Source: Runella sp. MFBS21
GTDB taxonomy: Bacteria > Bacteroidota > Bacteroidia > Cytophagales > Spirosomataceae
Direction: 5' to 3'
Assembly (NCBI RefSeq): GCF_029433105.1
Contig: NZ_JARNTW010000003.1
Coordinates: 248,001 to 312,000, forward strand
DNA: 64,000 nt
Part shown: positions 43,330 to 52,380 of the stretch, one piece after another
Layout: every line of letters begins with the position of its first letter
Numbering within the stretch: the stretch's first letter is position 1
Translations under genes and position numbers: made by a program
Notes under the pieces: generated by a model
What the model was told of the DNA's origin: nothing
The model's database searches: none
Seen by the model: only the letters and a program-made list of their open reading frames with translations

Positions 43330-45195
43330 ATGAAAAAACACCTTATTGTACTCTTAATCTTCGCTTTAGGAAATAATCTCTATGCCCAAATTACCCTCCA
43401 TTCTTCCTCCCAACGGCAGGTGATTGGTAGCCAAACTTGGTTTTTGAGAGAGTCGACAAAAGAAGGAATGTCACTGAAGGAGATAATAAAGGCCGATAGC
43501 TTAGGGAAATTTGTAAAAAACAATTCTTCTGTTCCCAATTTTGGATTCTCACAGTCAGCTTATTGGGCGAGGTTCGATGTCACCAATTACGACACAACCA
43601 CTCATCCATATCGATGGCTCCTTGAAGTGGGTTTTGGAAACATGGCTTTTGTAGACTTGTACATACTAGATACCAATACACCTATTTTACATACTAAAGC
43701 AGGAGATTATTTAGGAAAAAAGGGCCGACAATTTGATTATTTTGGGTACATTTTTGACCTATCCATTCGCCCAAAAGAGACCAAACGCGTATATATGCGA
43801 TTTCAGCCTTATTCAGGGCAAGCACTTTTTCCACTGGCTATTTGGCAAAACGATGCCTTTTTTAATGCCAATCAAACCGTGAGCTTCATTTGGGGAGGAT
43901 ATATAGGTATATTGCTGGTAGTGCTACTCTACCATTTGGTGTTGGCATTGGTGACCAAAGAGAAAGGTTTCGCCAAGCTCTCCGCTTATCTGCTTACTTA
44001 TTTAGGCTTTGAACTAGCGCGGGGTTTTGGGTTAGGGCCTCGCTACCTTTGGTATGATTCTATCTTTTTTACAACTTATGCTGCTTATATTTTCAGCACC
44101 ATTTCGTTGTTGTTGTTCCTAGATTTTTACAATTATGCTACCCAAGTCTCTGAGACTAACCCCCGTCTTCGTACCATTATTCGTGCCACCCAAGCGTTTT
44201 GTCTATTGTTAGGTTTGACCACCTTTTTTTATAACAGTGCTGGCCAAAATCAACTAATGAGCCTCCAGGCATTGGTAGTTGGCTTAGTCGTACTTACGAC
44301 AGCTATCCGTTCGGTTTGGCAAGGAAACAAAACAGCTTGGTTTTATTTACTAGCGATTGCTTCTATTTATATAGGTACTATGGTGCAAAGTGCCCAACGA
44401 GCTGGGTTTTTTAGGGTGTATGAAAGTTTACTTACTCGTTATGCTATCAATATTGGGTCTTTAATCGAAATTTTGTTGTTATCGCTTGGCGTCGCCTATA
44501 CCGTCCGAGCTGAGCGAGCTAAGCGACAAGCCGTTGAAGAGCAAGCCCAACTCGAACAACAAAATCGACATCAAGCGATTGAAGAAGCAGAACTAAAAGG
44601 GAAAAAAGAAGAAATGCAACGGGTATCAAATGACCTCCATAATCGCCTAGGTAATACTTTGCTGGCTCTGCGCTCCACCCTCAAAACGCTTCAAGGGGAA
44701 TTGCAAGGTAATATAGAACAAAAATGGCTCGTTGAAAGCATGGATTTAGTTCAAGAAACTTACAACCAAATCCGAGAATTGTCGTATGGATACTCGCCCA
44801 AAATTCTTGAAAAAGAAGGACTTTTTGGGGCCTTGACTCAGCTCATCGAACGTTTCAATAGAATCCAGAAACAGACTGTTTTTTATTTGTCTGTTTCTGG
44901 AAGCGAAACATTATTAGGCAATAAACACGCCTTAGAAATTTATCAGCTTTGTCTCGAACTAATCAATAATATCCTCAAGCACTCTGAAGCTTCGGAAGCA
45001 AGTATCCGTATTCGTATTACCGATTATTCGAGTAGTATCATAGCTATCGACAACGGAATAGGACTAAAAGAGCATGTCAGCTCCTCTACATCCTTTCCCA
45101 AAATGTACGACCACATCACTCGTTTAGGAGGGACGTTGGCAGTTCGGACGAGCGAAGAGATTGGCCTCAAAGTTGAAATCACCCTTCCTCATTGA
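43330..45195 (+). CDS. 7TMR-DISM sensor histidine kinase (NarX-like HisKA_3 class)
   Basis: 621 residues from the ATG at 43330, which opens a signal peptide ending LYAQ. Order: periplasmic DISMED2-type beta-sandwich (about 25-175), seven-helix 7TMR-DISM segment (about 185-395), coiled coil rich in Glu/Gln (395-430), HisKA_3 domain with His437 in SNDLHNRLGN, then a HATPase_c domain (INNILKHSE; IDNGIGL). The periplasmic domain probably binds a carbohydrate-like ligand. It faces a LuxR-type response regulator gene and overlaps its end by 7 bp, so the two likely form one two-component system. Confidence 0.88.
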   Translation: MKKHLIVLLIFALGNNLYAQITLHSSSQRQVIGSQTWFLRESTKEGMSLKEIIKADSLGKFVKNNSSVPNFGFSQSAYWARFDVTNYDTTTHPYRWLLEVGFGNMAFVDLYILDTNTPILHTKAGDYLGKKGRQFDYFGYIFDLSIRPKETKRVYMRFQPYSGQALFPLAIWQNDAFFNANQTVSFIWGGYIGILLVVLLYHLVLALVTKEKGFAKLSAYLLTYLGFELARGFGLGPRYLWYDSIFFTTYAAYIFSTISLLLFLDFYNYATQVSETNPRLRTIIRATQAFCLLLGLTTFFYNSAGQNQLMSLQALVVGLVVLTTAIRSVWQGNKTAWFYLLAIASIYIGTMVQSAQRAGFFRVYESLLTRYAINIGSLIEILLLSLGVAYTVRAERAKRQAVEEQAQLEQQNRHQAIEEAELKGKKEEMQRVSNDLHNRLGNTLLALRSTLKTLQGELQGNIEQKWLVESMDLVQETYNQIRELSYGYSPKILEKEGLFGALTQLIERFNRIQKQTVFYLSVSGSETLLGNKHALEIYQLCLELINNILKHSEASEASIRIRITDYSSSIIAIDNGIGLKEHVSSSTSFPKMYDHITRLGGTLAVRTSEEIGLKVEITLPH

Positions 45196-45947
45196 CCAGG
45201 TTTGAGAAGGCCAAATTCATAGCAATAATGAATAAGCCCTATCACTCCATTTACCTCTAGCTTACGTATAGCACTCTGGCGATGCACCGCTACCGTAGGA
45301 GCTGCAATATTCAATTTACTCGCAATTGCTTTGGTTGTCAAATCTTCGGCCAAACAAACCATAACGTCGATTTCTCGCTCAGTCAATAGTTTCAATTTCT
45401 CAGATTTATGGGCCATTTCTTTGTTTTTTGCCAATATAGGCGTGAGCTCAGGACTATAATAAATTTTTCCTTCCAAAACCGCCTGAGATGCTTTCACTAC
45501 TTCAGCTTCGTCATATGGCTTTAATATATAAGCATTCACACCTAAATTGACAACTTCACGGATAATATCGGCAGAATCAAGTCCCGAATAAACCACAATC
45601 AATATTTTGGGGTTGATTTCTTTAGCTTCTCTGATTAAGTCAATACCACTTGTGGCATGTCCAAATTGCAAATCGGTAATCAGCAAGTCAGTAGAAGAAA
45701 GCATTTTAAGTGCCTCATTTACACTCTGTACCCCACCTACCACTTGGAAGGTAGGCTCACTCGTAAACGCCAGTTTAAGAATATTTACAATCGCTGCGTG
45801 ATCATCGACTACTAAAGTTTGAATAGGACGATTGGGGGTAGTAGGATGCAATGAGGAATCACCTCGGGTAATGCCAAAGTTGTGCGCGAGCCCTTCAGGC
45901 GACACCGCACGTTGAGTTTGAACATGTGTTTTCAGTAGAGTTTCCAT
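45189..45947 (-). CDS. NarL/LuxR-type response regulator with N-terminal extension
   Basis: 252 residues. The receiver domain starts only at about residue 42 (TLVVDDHAAIV) with phospho-acceptor Asp92 in LITDLQFG and the Lys in ILKPYD. The C-terminal LuxR HTH is at about 188-245 (LTEREIDVMVCLAEDLTTKAIA; shown in part). The ~40-residue N-terminal extension is unusual for this family. Natural partner of the convergent DISM kinase, whose HisKA_3 class matches NarL regulators. Confidence 0.88.
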   Translation of the reverse strand: METLLKTHVQTQRAVSPEGLAHNFGITRGDSSLHPTTPNRPIQTLVVDDHAAIVNILKLAFTSEPTFQVVGGVQSVNEALKMLSSTDLLITDLQFGHATSGIDLIREAKEINPKILIVVYSGLDSADIIREVVNLGVNAYILKPYDEAEVVKASQAVLEGKIYYSPELTPILAKNKEMAHKSEKLKLLTEREIDVMVCLAEDLTTKAIASKLNIAAPTVAVHRQSAIRKLEVNGVIGLIHYCYEFGLLKPGQ

Positions 45948-45979
45948 AAAGTTTTTCTAAGTGGGAAGAAAGCTTGAAG

Positions 45980-46645
45980 TTATTGTTTTTTTAGCAAAAG
46001 TTCGTGCTTTTTTTCTTTGGTTTTGATGGCTTTTCCAGTCATCTCTCGGTATATCCATCGAAAAGTGTTACGCACTACATTCCAACGCGTTTGATAACAC
46101 AAAAAAGAAGTAAATACCTCTCCTGATTGGTCAGTGACAGTGCCAGCAAAAATGTCAATGTCAAGCACTTGACGATACAGATTAATGATAGATTCGTACT
46201 TAGCTCCTCCTAACACATTTTTTTTGCCAGCCCATAGCGCCATCCACAACGAGGCCGCATATACTTGTAACCGAGCACTCGCTTTCTTTTTGGTAGGTTC
46301 GAGCCAGATGCAGCTAATCTCTGCCGTATCTGACTCACGAAATCCAAACTTTTCTTCAAAACCCTTCAAATGTACCTCACTAAACGGCTCTAAATAGCGC
46401 AAAGGGGCATCTGCATTGATGACAAAGCCTCCAATAATTTGCCCTTGATACACGGCTACGTAAACTCGTGCCTGAAACAAATATTCCAAAGAAGGCTGGC
46501 TACCACTCTGAGAAAAATACTGATGCTGGTACCATCGTAATTCGTCGGGTGTACGAAGACGAACAAATCGAACAAGGCTGTTGTTTGGAAATAAAATGCG
46601 GGCAAGTATTGCCGCAAAAACGGGGGGTTGTTGTGCTTGTTGCAT
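45980..46645 (-). CDS. Hypothetical protein, GNAT-acyltransferase-like
   Basis: 221 residues, soluble. A central strand pattern (ARVYVAVYQGQIIGGFVINA), then AEISCIWLEP and a following helix, recalls the beta4-beta5 wedge of GNAT or N-acyl-amino-acid synthase-like folds, but the acyl-CoA pyrophosphate loop is not clear. The C-terminal 30 residues are strongly basic. It follows the kelch-like lipoprotein gene by 66 bp on the same strand, so it may be the last gene of that operon. Function unassigned. Confidence 0.4.
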   Translation of the reverse strand: MQQAQQPPVFAAILARILFPNNSLVRFVRLRTPDELRWYQHQYFSQSGSQPSLEYLFQARVYVAVYQGQIIGGFVINADAPLRYLEPFSEVHLKGFEEKFGFRESDTAEISCIWLEPTKKKASARLQVYAASLWMALWAGKKNVLGGAKYESIINLYRQVLDIDIFAGTVTDQSGEVFTSFLCYQTRWNVVRNTFRWIYREMTGKAIKTKEKKHELLLKKQ

Positions 46646-46711
46646 GGGACAAATCCATTTTGGTTCGTCCTTTCATGCAGCAGCACAAAAACGTTACATT
46701 TTCAAATCAGG

Positions 46712-48157
46712 TCACGGATTGTAACGATAAGAAAGCTCGGTATTCCAAAAAAAGAATACTCGCTTTTGTATCGAAAATAGCAAGTAGGGAGCACCTCTAC
46801 TCTCAGGGAGGGACTTGCATAACTGCCAACTATCTGCCTCACTAAACCGCCAAAGTTGGGTTGAAAAACCTCGGGCCAAAAACCCATATCCTCGACTTGA
46901 GAATCCACTAAAACTACCATTTGCCCCTAGAGGAGTGATTTTTTGCCAAGGAGCAGAAGCTATCTCAGGACGAAAACGCCAACAAGTATTCTGTGTTATA
47001 ATATAAGCGGACTTGCCAATCGAAAATGACACTGAATCAGATATTCGCGTTAGTATCCCTGAATTGGTAAGTGCAAGCGTCGATTCTTGTGCCCATTTGT
47101 TGGTGGTAGGGTCATATGTCCATACACTCCAAGCATCATCTCTGTTTAGTTTTGATATGAGATACCCTTTATTGCCCAACCCCACCGCATATGTATCTGC
47201 CCCTATGAGGGGACAATCGGCTATGGGTTTCCAACTATCTGTTCCATTACCAACAGCAGGGATGTACTCCCAAAATTTACCTATTTGGGTGCTATACAAA
47301 TTACCCGCAAACATTCGAGTACCAACCGTAAACGAAACCAGCGCCAAATTGGTAGAAGTAGTCACCAAACCTGGAAAGGCTGTCCGTTCGGCCCAGTTAT
47401 TAGTCGCTAACGAAGGGTCAAACTCAAACACTTTGTTTCGTCCACTCAACATATCTACGATGCAGTACCCTTTTGTATGGTTATCGAAATAGGTTTTGAC
47501 TCTTATTAGTTCAGAAGCGGAGGGGAGAATTCTAGTTTCTAGCTTTGTCCATTCATCACATGGCTGATTGTAGAGAGTAGTTAGGGCAATACTATCCGAT
47601 TCACTCAACCTAATCTGTTCATATTGGTTAGAGAGCGACATCGCCGATTGCAGGTCTTCACTATCCTTAAAACCCAGTGCTACGCCTATTTGATACACCA
47701 GCACTCTTTGCAAAACAGATGTAGTCCAAGGAAATGATCGACGCAACAAAATAGTACAACCATTATTAGCAGGGTCACGTCGAATTACGCTAAGTGCATC
47801 CAAGTTTTGGGAAATCAGTCCTTTGTCTGATTCAATACTAGGAAAAATGGGAGAATCTGTAAATGTAACCGTGATAGCGGGAACTTGATTGACGACCTCT
47901 TTCAATTCCAAATACCCATGTGTTTTGTTCCACAGGCCAGCAGCATTCCTAAGAGCTGTAAGTTGAGATTGCTGGTCAATATTACTAGTAAAATCTGTCA
48001 TCTTATACAAGATGCTACACGTGCCAAAGCGGCGAATAGAAGTCACGTTATCGTTGACACCAAGGTAAAGAGGTTTCTGGCTACTCTCCATAAAACCCAG
48101 CTCACATCCCACCAATCCCAAACATATCCAAATCAAGAGATAAATACGTAGATTCAT
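46712..48157 (-). CDS. Lipoprotein with inactive matrixin-like domain and kelch-like propeller
   Basis: 481 residues from the ATG at 48157, which gives a lipoprotein signal (LVGC, Cys18) and no overlap with the upstream gene. Residues ~45-200 look like a metzincin: LRNAAGLWNKTHGYLEL, a TVTFTDS strand, and VYQIGVALGFKDS at 154-166 followed by an SAMS Met-turn. Against HExGHxxGxxHS, the three His and the Glu are replaced (Tyr155, Gln156, Val159, Asp165), so no zinc can bind. Residues ~210-480 have repeated strands of the kelch/galactose-oxidase propeller kind (W-x-Y-x-P; GYLISKL; KWAQES). Probably a binding or sensing protein on the outer membrane. Confidence 0.65.
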   Translation of the reverse strand: MNLRIYLLIWICLGLVGCELGFMESSQKPLYLGVNDNVTSIRRFGTCSILYKMTDFTSNIDQQSQLTALRNAAGLWNKTHGYLELKEVVNQVPAITVTFTDSPIFPSIESDKGLISQNLDALSVIRRDPANNGCTILLRRSFPWTTSVLQRVLVYQIGVALGFKDSEDLQSAMSLSNQYEQIRLSESDSIALTTLYNQPCDEWTKLETRILPSASELIRVKTYFDNHTKGYCIVDMLSGRNKVFEFDPSLATNNWAERTAFPGLVTTSTNLALVSFTVGTRMFAGNLYSTQIGKFWEYIPAVGNGTDSWKPIADCPLIGADTYAVGLGNKGYLISKLNRDDAWSVWTYDPTTNKWAQESTLALTNSGILTRISDSVSFSIGKSAYIITQNTCWRFRPEIASAPWQKITPLGANGSFSGFSSRGYGFLARGFSTQLWRFSEADSWQLCKSLPESRGAPYLLFSIQKRVFFFWNTELSYRYNP

Positions 48158-48164
48158 AGTTTTG

Positions 48165-49595
48165 TCAGAAACGAAATGAAACATCTATCCTAAGACCGTG
48201 TTGAACCGCATCAATATCTTGTGGTTTCGATTCTTTAAATCGTAATGGTTGATAACAATAACTCCCCCATATACGATAACGTCCCACCCAATACCCGGCT
48301 CCTACTGCACCACCAACAGAGGGTTTCAAGGTGGGTTGTTGAGGAGAGCTTGTTACGTTAGTTTTATATTTGAAGCCAAAAGGTATCTGCAACGAAGGGC
48401 CTATCCCAAGCTGCATACCAGAAGAGCGATACTCACCTTTTGATTTAAAGTTGCCCACAACATATCGAGGCTGAATTTGTATTTGTTGGATACGAAACTC
48501 CTCAATATCTCGGGTAGTATTATCTATTTTGTCTAATGTCTTAAAATGATTGGTACTCCAAAGTATATCTGTTTCTATACGACCTTTTCTTTCCCATTGC
48601 CCAATGCCTAGACGCACGCCAGCCGTAATTCCTTGAGCTATGGAAGCTGGGATACCAATACCATTTCTCCGAAATTGAGGCATTTGTACTTGCCAGCCAA
48701 CTACCGGCTCTACGTAGATTGCTCTATTGAATTCTTTCCAAAGCACCTGCTCGGTCTCTGTAAAATGTCTTTTTACTGAATCTGATGCCGTCGTAATATA
48801 AAAGGAATAATAATCCACAACCGTTTTTTGTAAATCTTGTCGAACGTTTTTGTTAACAGAAACTGCCTTAAACTTATCATCAGAGAATTGATAAAAGTTT
48901 TTGATTACCTCTTTCACAACTAGCTTTCGTAAAAGAAAACTTGGGTAATCGCCACTTTCATTACTATATTGATTTATCGATACTTTCATTTGAGTTTCTA
49001 TGGCTTTAATTATGTTATTGAAAATCGCATCTGCATTAGGCTTTTTATTCATCCTTTTATAAACCATCCAAACTGCCAAAGCATCCGCTTCGAACTCGTG
49101 GATTTTAAAGCGATTAAGTTGTACTGTTTCGTGTTTACCACTGCTAAATTTCAAAACAATCTTATATCTTTTTATAGATTCACCCAACGCTTTATTGATT
49201 TCTGCATTATTGCCTAGTGTGTATTTCTCATAGGTATGCCCTATCGCATGGTGAGCTATTTCATGACAAATCAAGAACTCTTCACTACCATCTATCTTCC
49301 CTGCTTTAACCTTTGTCATAAACGCAGGTTTATAAAAAATGTACCTTTTCTCATCGCGACACATTTGCGCATAAATCACCCCATGACAAGGGAGAGAATC
49401 AGGATAGATAATAGGGGTATTATCAAATAGACTAGTATATGATTTAATTACGTTTTTAGCATCTTCCAAACTATACTCCTCGCTAAATCTTGATTTAGCA
49501 TTTCTTAGGACTTCGTCACACCCGCAAAGTTGGGCATAGACACACGACAAATTAACTAACAGTCCAACAAGACAAAGCCACAGTATCTTAATCAT
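48165..49595 (-). CDS. Exported M48-like metalloprotease domain fused to a C-terminal outer-membrane barrel
   Basis: 476 residues. Signal peptide to about residue 21 (cut after VYAQ). Residues ~25-230 carry HEIAHH at 111-116 and, 52 residues on, HEFEADALAVWM, i.e. the HExxH and E-x-E-A-D third-ligand pattern of gluzincins of the M48/M56 type; all zinc ligands and the Glu base are intact. From ~300 to the end, short amphipathic strands (GVRLGIGQWER; MQLGIGPSLQIPFGF) lead to a last strand ending in Phe (RIDVSFRF), as in barrels inserted by BamA. Overlaps the anti-sigma gene by 8 bp and precedes the pseudo-matrixin gene by 7 bp. Confidence 0.65.
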   Translation of the reverse strand: MIKILWLCLVGLLVNLSCVYAQLCGCDEVLRNAKSRFSEEYSLEDAKNVIKSYTSLFDNTPIIYPDSLPCHGVIYAQMCRDEKRYIFYKPAFMTKVKAGKIDGSEEFLICHEIAHHAIGHTYEKYTLGNNAEINKALGESIKRYKIVLKFSSGKHETVQLNRFKIHEFEADALAVWMVYKRMNKKPNADAIFNNIIKAIETQMKVSINQYSNESGDYPSFLLRKLVVKEVIKNFYQFSDDKFKAVSVNKNVRQDLQKTVVDYYSFYITTASDSVKRHFTETEQVLWKEFNRAIYVEPVVGWQVQMPQFRRNGIGIPASIAQGITAGVRLGIGQWERKGRIETDILWSTNHFKTLDKIDNTTRDIEEFRIQQIQIQPRYVVGNFKSKGEYRSSGMQLGIGPSLQIPFGFKYKTNVTSSPQQPTLKPSVGGAVGAGYWVGRYRIWGSYCYQPLRFKESKPQDIDAVQHGLRIDVSFRF

Positions 49596-50235
49596 GGTAT
49601 GGTAAAAGTTGAGTAGGTGTAAGTTGTCCTTCTTTGATTTTATACTTCACATTTTTAGAATATAACAGATACGTATTTTTCTCTTCTATGGCCCTTATTT
49701 CCCAGCCGGCAGTTGGTTCCAATGCATATAATTTTAATGTATCTCCTTGCCATTGGTATTCGGGCTTGGAGTTCCCAAAAAGTCCATTTCGCTTATAAAA
49801 AGCGAGCGTCAGAGAATCTTTCTCATAAAAAGATATTCCTTCTTGTTGCACCTTAATCCGAGCTATCGTAGGCTCATTAGGCCACCACAAAGTAGAGACC
49901 ACAATCACCAATACACAAGCGACCCCGCCCAGCACAGTCCATAAGTTGCGCTTCGTTATTTTCTCAAACACGGCCTCAAAAGGTGTATGCTCCTCTTTAC
50001 GTCGCTCATAATGAAGTTCTTCTTCACGATAAGCTTTCCTTTTTTGGTCTAGCTCTGCCTCAATAGCCGCCTCATGCCCCAAAACTGCCAATGAATCCTG
50101 TACTAACATAAATGCTAGCAATTGATCTTTATACAAAGGCTCCGCTTCCAGTCTGCTCTCAATAGTTTTTTTCTCTTCTTCCGAAGAAGTTCCGCTGAGG
50201 TAGCGTTGCCAAGCATTTACATCATTTTCGTTCAT
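49588..50235 (-). CDS. Anti-sigma-factor-like single-pass membrane protein
   Basis: 215 residues. N-terminal cytoplasmic part (about 1-95) starts VNAWQRYLSGTSSEEEKKTIESRL (in part), like the helical anti-sigma domains of Bacteroidota, and is followed by a highly charged helix. One membrane helix at about 96-117 (VLGGVACVLVIVV). The periplasmic remainder (~95 residues) is beta-rich. No zinc-binding HxxxCxxC is present. Its ATG overlaps the stop of the sigma-like gene (4 bp), the standard sign of a coupled sigma/anti-sigma pair. Confidence 0.68.
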   Translation of the reverse strand: MNENDVNAWQRYLSGTSSEEEKKTIESRLEAEPLYKDQLLAFMLVQDSLAVLGHEAAIEAELDQKRKAYREEELHYERRKEEHTPFEAVFEKITKRNLWTVLGGVACVLVIVVSTLWWPNEPTIARIKVQQEGISFYEKDSLTLAFYKRNGLFGNSKPEYQWQGDTLKLYALEPTAGWEIRAIEEKNTYLLYSKNVKYKIKEGQLTPTQLLPYHD

Positions 50236-51170
50236 TTCGCGATTTTATCCCGTAGTCGTTGCTCCAACATTTTTTTAATTTCTATTCCTTGATCATAGTT
50301 GTTTAATATTTCAACCACTGTCGGAATACTCTTTAGCGATAGTGCGGTCAAGCAACGATTTTTTCGTTGCCGTATGGTTGTTTCTTTCTCCTTTCCGTTA
50401 GTCAATTGAACAAGTGTTTTAGGTTTCTCATCCTTACTTGAAACTTGAATAAGCGTCTGAGCATTCGTTTTCAACTCATCGTTTGAGGCATCTTTGAGAG
50501 TGGCTACTTTTTCTTGATCCCAGCCATAATGACTCAGCAATAGCTTTTTGCATCCTTCATCTAAGCCTAAAAAGTCAGCCGCTACTACTTGATTCACCTC
50601 GGCGAGCATTATCAACTGCTCCTCCGTAACCGCAGCAGGCGCATACTCTTTGGGTAAAGTTTTTAAGGGATTGGTCTTTTTTTTCTCTTCTCGATAATGA
50701 GCAAAGCAAAGATTCATACAAATAGCGCCCAGGTAGCTGGGCAAGGAGCTATATAAACTAAAATCATTTTTTGATTTGACCTTTGTCACCAATACTTTTA
50801 AAGCATCTCCCACTGTATCGTCAGCTTCGTCAGGGTTCCATTTTGGATTGATTTTTAATATCAATGACTTGAGTCGTTGCCACAGCCCTTGGTAGTCGTA
50901 AGTGCGCGCCGTTAATCTGATAGATTCATCTTTAAGATGTAAAAGGAAGTAATGATCTTTGTACAAAGACTCAATTTGATATTTTGGATTTGAAGGTGTA
51001 CGCGTTCGAGCCATCCAAACAAAGGAAATCGCTGTACTTTTAGCCAATTCAACTTTCAGGTCTTCTCTAGGAGGATACTCAAATTTTAGACACTCCTCCA
51101 CAACCTGTTTTTTTATTCTTAGTTCTGCCTTATATCCTTTATTGATTGCCAACAAATCGGATTCTTCCAT
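50232..51170 (-). CDS. Atypical ECF-like sigma factor
   Basis: 312 residues, half as long again as a usual ECF sigma. Residues ~110-165 carry a region-2-like block (PDEADDTVGDALKVLV, then YLGAICMNLCFAHYREEKKK). A region-4-like block follows: LDEGCKKLLLSHYGW at ~205-219, then a polar insertion of about 45 residues, then TIRQRKNRCLTALS, the recognition-helix end seen in many Bacteroidota sigma factors. The N-terminal ~90 residues match nothing I know. Translation is coupled to the anti-sigma-like gene. No recognisable target promoter was found in the window. Confidence 0.55.
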   Translation of the reverse strand: MEESDLLAINKGYKAELRIKKQVVEECLKFEYPPREDLKVELAKSTAISFVWMARTRTPSNPKYQIESLYKDHYFLLHLKDESIRLTARTYDYQGLWQRLKSLILKINPKWNPDEADDTVGDALKVLVTKVKSKNDFSLYSSLPSYLGAICMNLCFAHYREEKKKTNPLKTLPKEYAPAAVTEEQLIMLAEVNQVVAADFLGLDEGCKKLLLSHYGWDQEKVATLKDASNDELKTNAQTLIQVSSKDEKPKTLVQLTNGKEKETTIRQRKNRCLTALSLKSIPTVVEILNNYDQGIEIKKMLEQRLRDKIAK

Positions 51171-51279
51171 AGAGTCGAGGTGTGTTTTTCATAAATGAGG
51201 AGTCATTAGCAATAATAGAAGAATTACGGCAAAAAATCTACATTTTAGTTTTCCTCTTTTGGGAAAAATAAACATTTTC

Positions 51280-52380
51280 TTATCGAATGAAATCTATCCT
51301 GAAAAACTTAGCTCCTCCTTTCAAATCTTTCAATAATTGCTCCGTCCGCTCAGGGCGAGCATCGGTCAAAAAAACTTGTCCAAAGGTATTTTCTTCTATC
51401 AGTTGAATGAGCTTCTGAATACGTCGGTCATCCAATTTGTCAAAAATATCATCAAGCAAGAGTAAAGGCTTCATCTCTTTTTCGGCCGCAATACAGTCGA
51501 ATTGAGCCAATTTCAAGGCCAATACAAATGACTTTTGCTGCCCTTGAGAGCCAAACTTTCGCAGAGCTACCTCATCCATTTCAAACAAAAAATCGTCTTT
51601 ATGAATGCCCATCAGGGTACGCTGTAGCTGCAAATCTCGCTGCCGATGTTGCCGGAATTTTTCTCGAAAACTTAGATCTTCGACTTCCGATTCATATTTG
51701 ATTGTAATAGTTTCGCGGCTCTCCCCCAAAAACGCATAGTATCGCTGCACTAGCGGCTCAAACTCCACCAAAAACCGCTGACGACGTTCATAAATACGAT
51801 TGGCAAGGCCCACAAGTGCTTCATCATAGGTATCCAACAATACATCGTCAAATTGCTGTCGCTCCGCAAAAAGTTTAAGAATGCTATTTCGCTGCGCAAG
51901 GGTTTTGTTATACTGTAATAAATCTTGTAAATAAAAATGATCCAATTGCGACAACACCCCATCAAAAAAACGGCGGCGCTCTTCGCTTCCTTCTCTAACG
52001 AGATCAGTGTCGTTTGGAGCTACTAATACGATAGGGAACTCCCCTATATGATCACTGATACGCTCATAGGGCTTTTTGTCTGAAAGTATTACTTTTCGCT
52101 GCCCACGCTGTAAGCTACAGGTAATCTGAATTGTTTTAGGTCCTTTCCTAAAAATACCATCTACCATCAAAAAATCGGCATGGTGCTGAATACTCAACAC
52201 ATCCTGTACCTGAAAAGCGCTTTTGGTAAGTCCTAACCAATAAATCGCATCTAATAAATTGGTCTTTCCGCTACCGTTTTCCCCTACGAAGCAATTGAGA
52301 CGCGGAGAAAACTCAAAAGTCCCCTCTTCATAGTTCTTAAAAAACGACAATTGGAGTTTTTCTAGGTATAGCTGTGGCAT
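51280..52380 (-). CDS. recF: DNA replication and repair protein RecF
   Basis: 366 residues. Walker A GENGSGKT at 33-40, followed by NLLDAIYWL. The signature FGSQGQQKSFVLALKLAQ near 270 and Walker B LLLLDDIFDKLDD near 310 are intact. RecF loads RecA at single-strand gaps together with RecO and RecR. It is not beside dnaA or dnaN, as is usual in Bacteroidota. Divergent from pdhA by ~130 bp. Confidence 0.93.
   Translation of the reverse strand: MPQLYLEKLQLSFFKNYEEGTFEFSPRLNCFVGENGSGKTNLLDAIYWLGLTKSAFQVQDVLSIQHHADFLMVDGIFRKGPKTIQITCSLQRGQRKVILSDKKPYERISDHIGEFPIVLVAPNDTDLVREGSEERRRFFDGVLSQLDHFYLQDLLQYNKTLAQRNSILKLFAERQQFDDVLLDTYDEALVGLANRIYERRQRFLVEFEPLVQRYYAFLGESRETITIKYESEVEDLSFREKFRQHRQRDLQLQRTLMGIHKDDFLFEMDEVALRKFGSQGQQKSFVLALKLAQFDCIAAEKEMKPLLLLDDIFDKLDDRRIQKLIQLIEENTFGQVFLTDARPERTEQLLKDLKGGAKFFRIDFIR

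Noticed and set aside
46468-46845. Plus-strand frame across the GNAT-like and kelch-like gene ends
   Set aside because: No protein-like features; it is the complement of two minus-strand genes.
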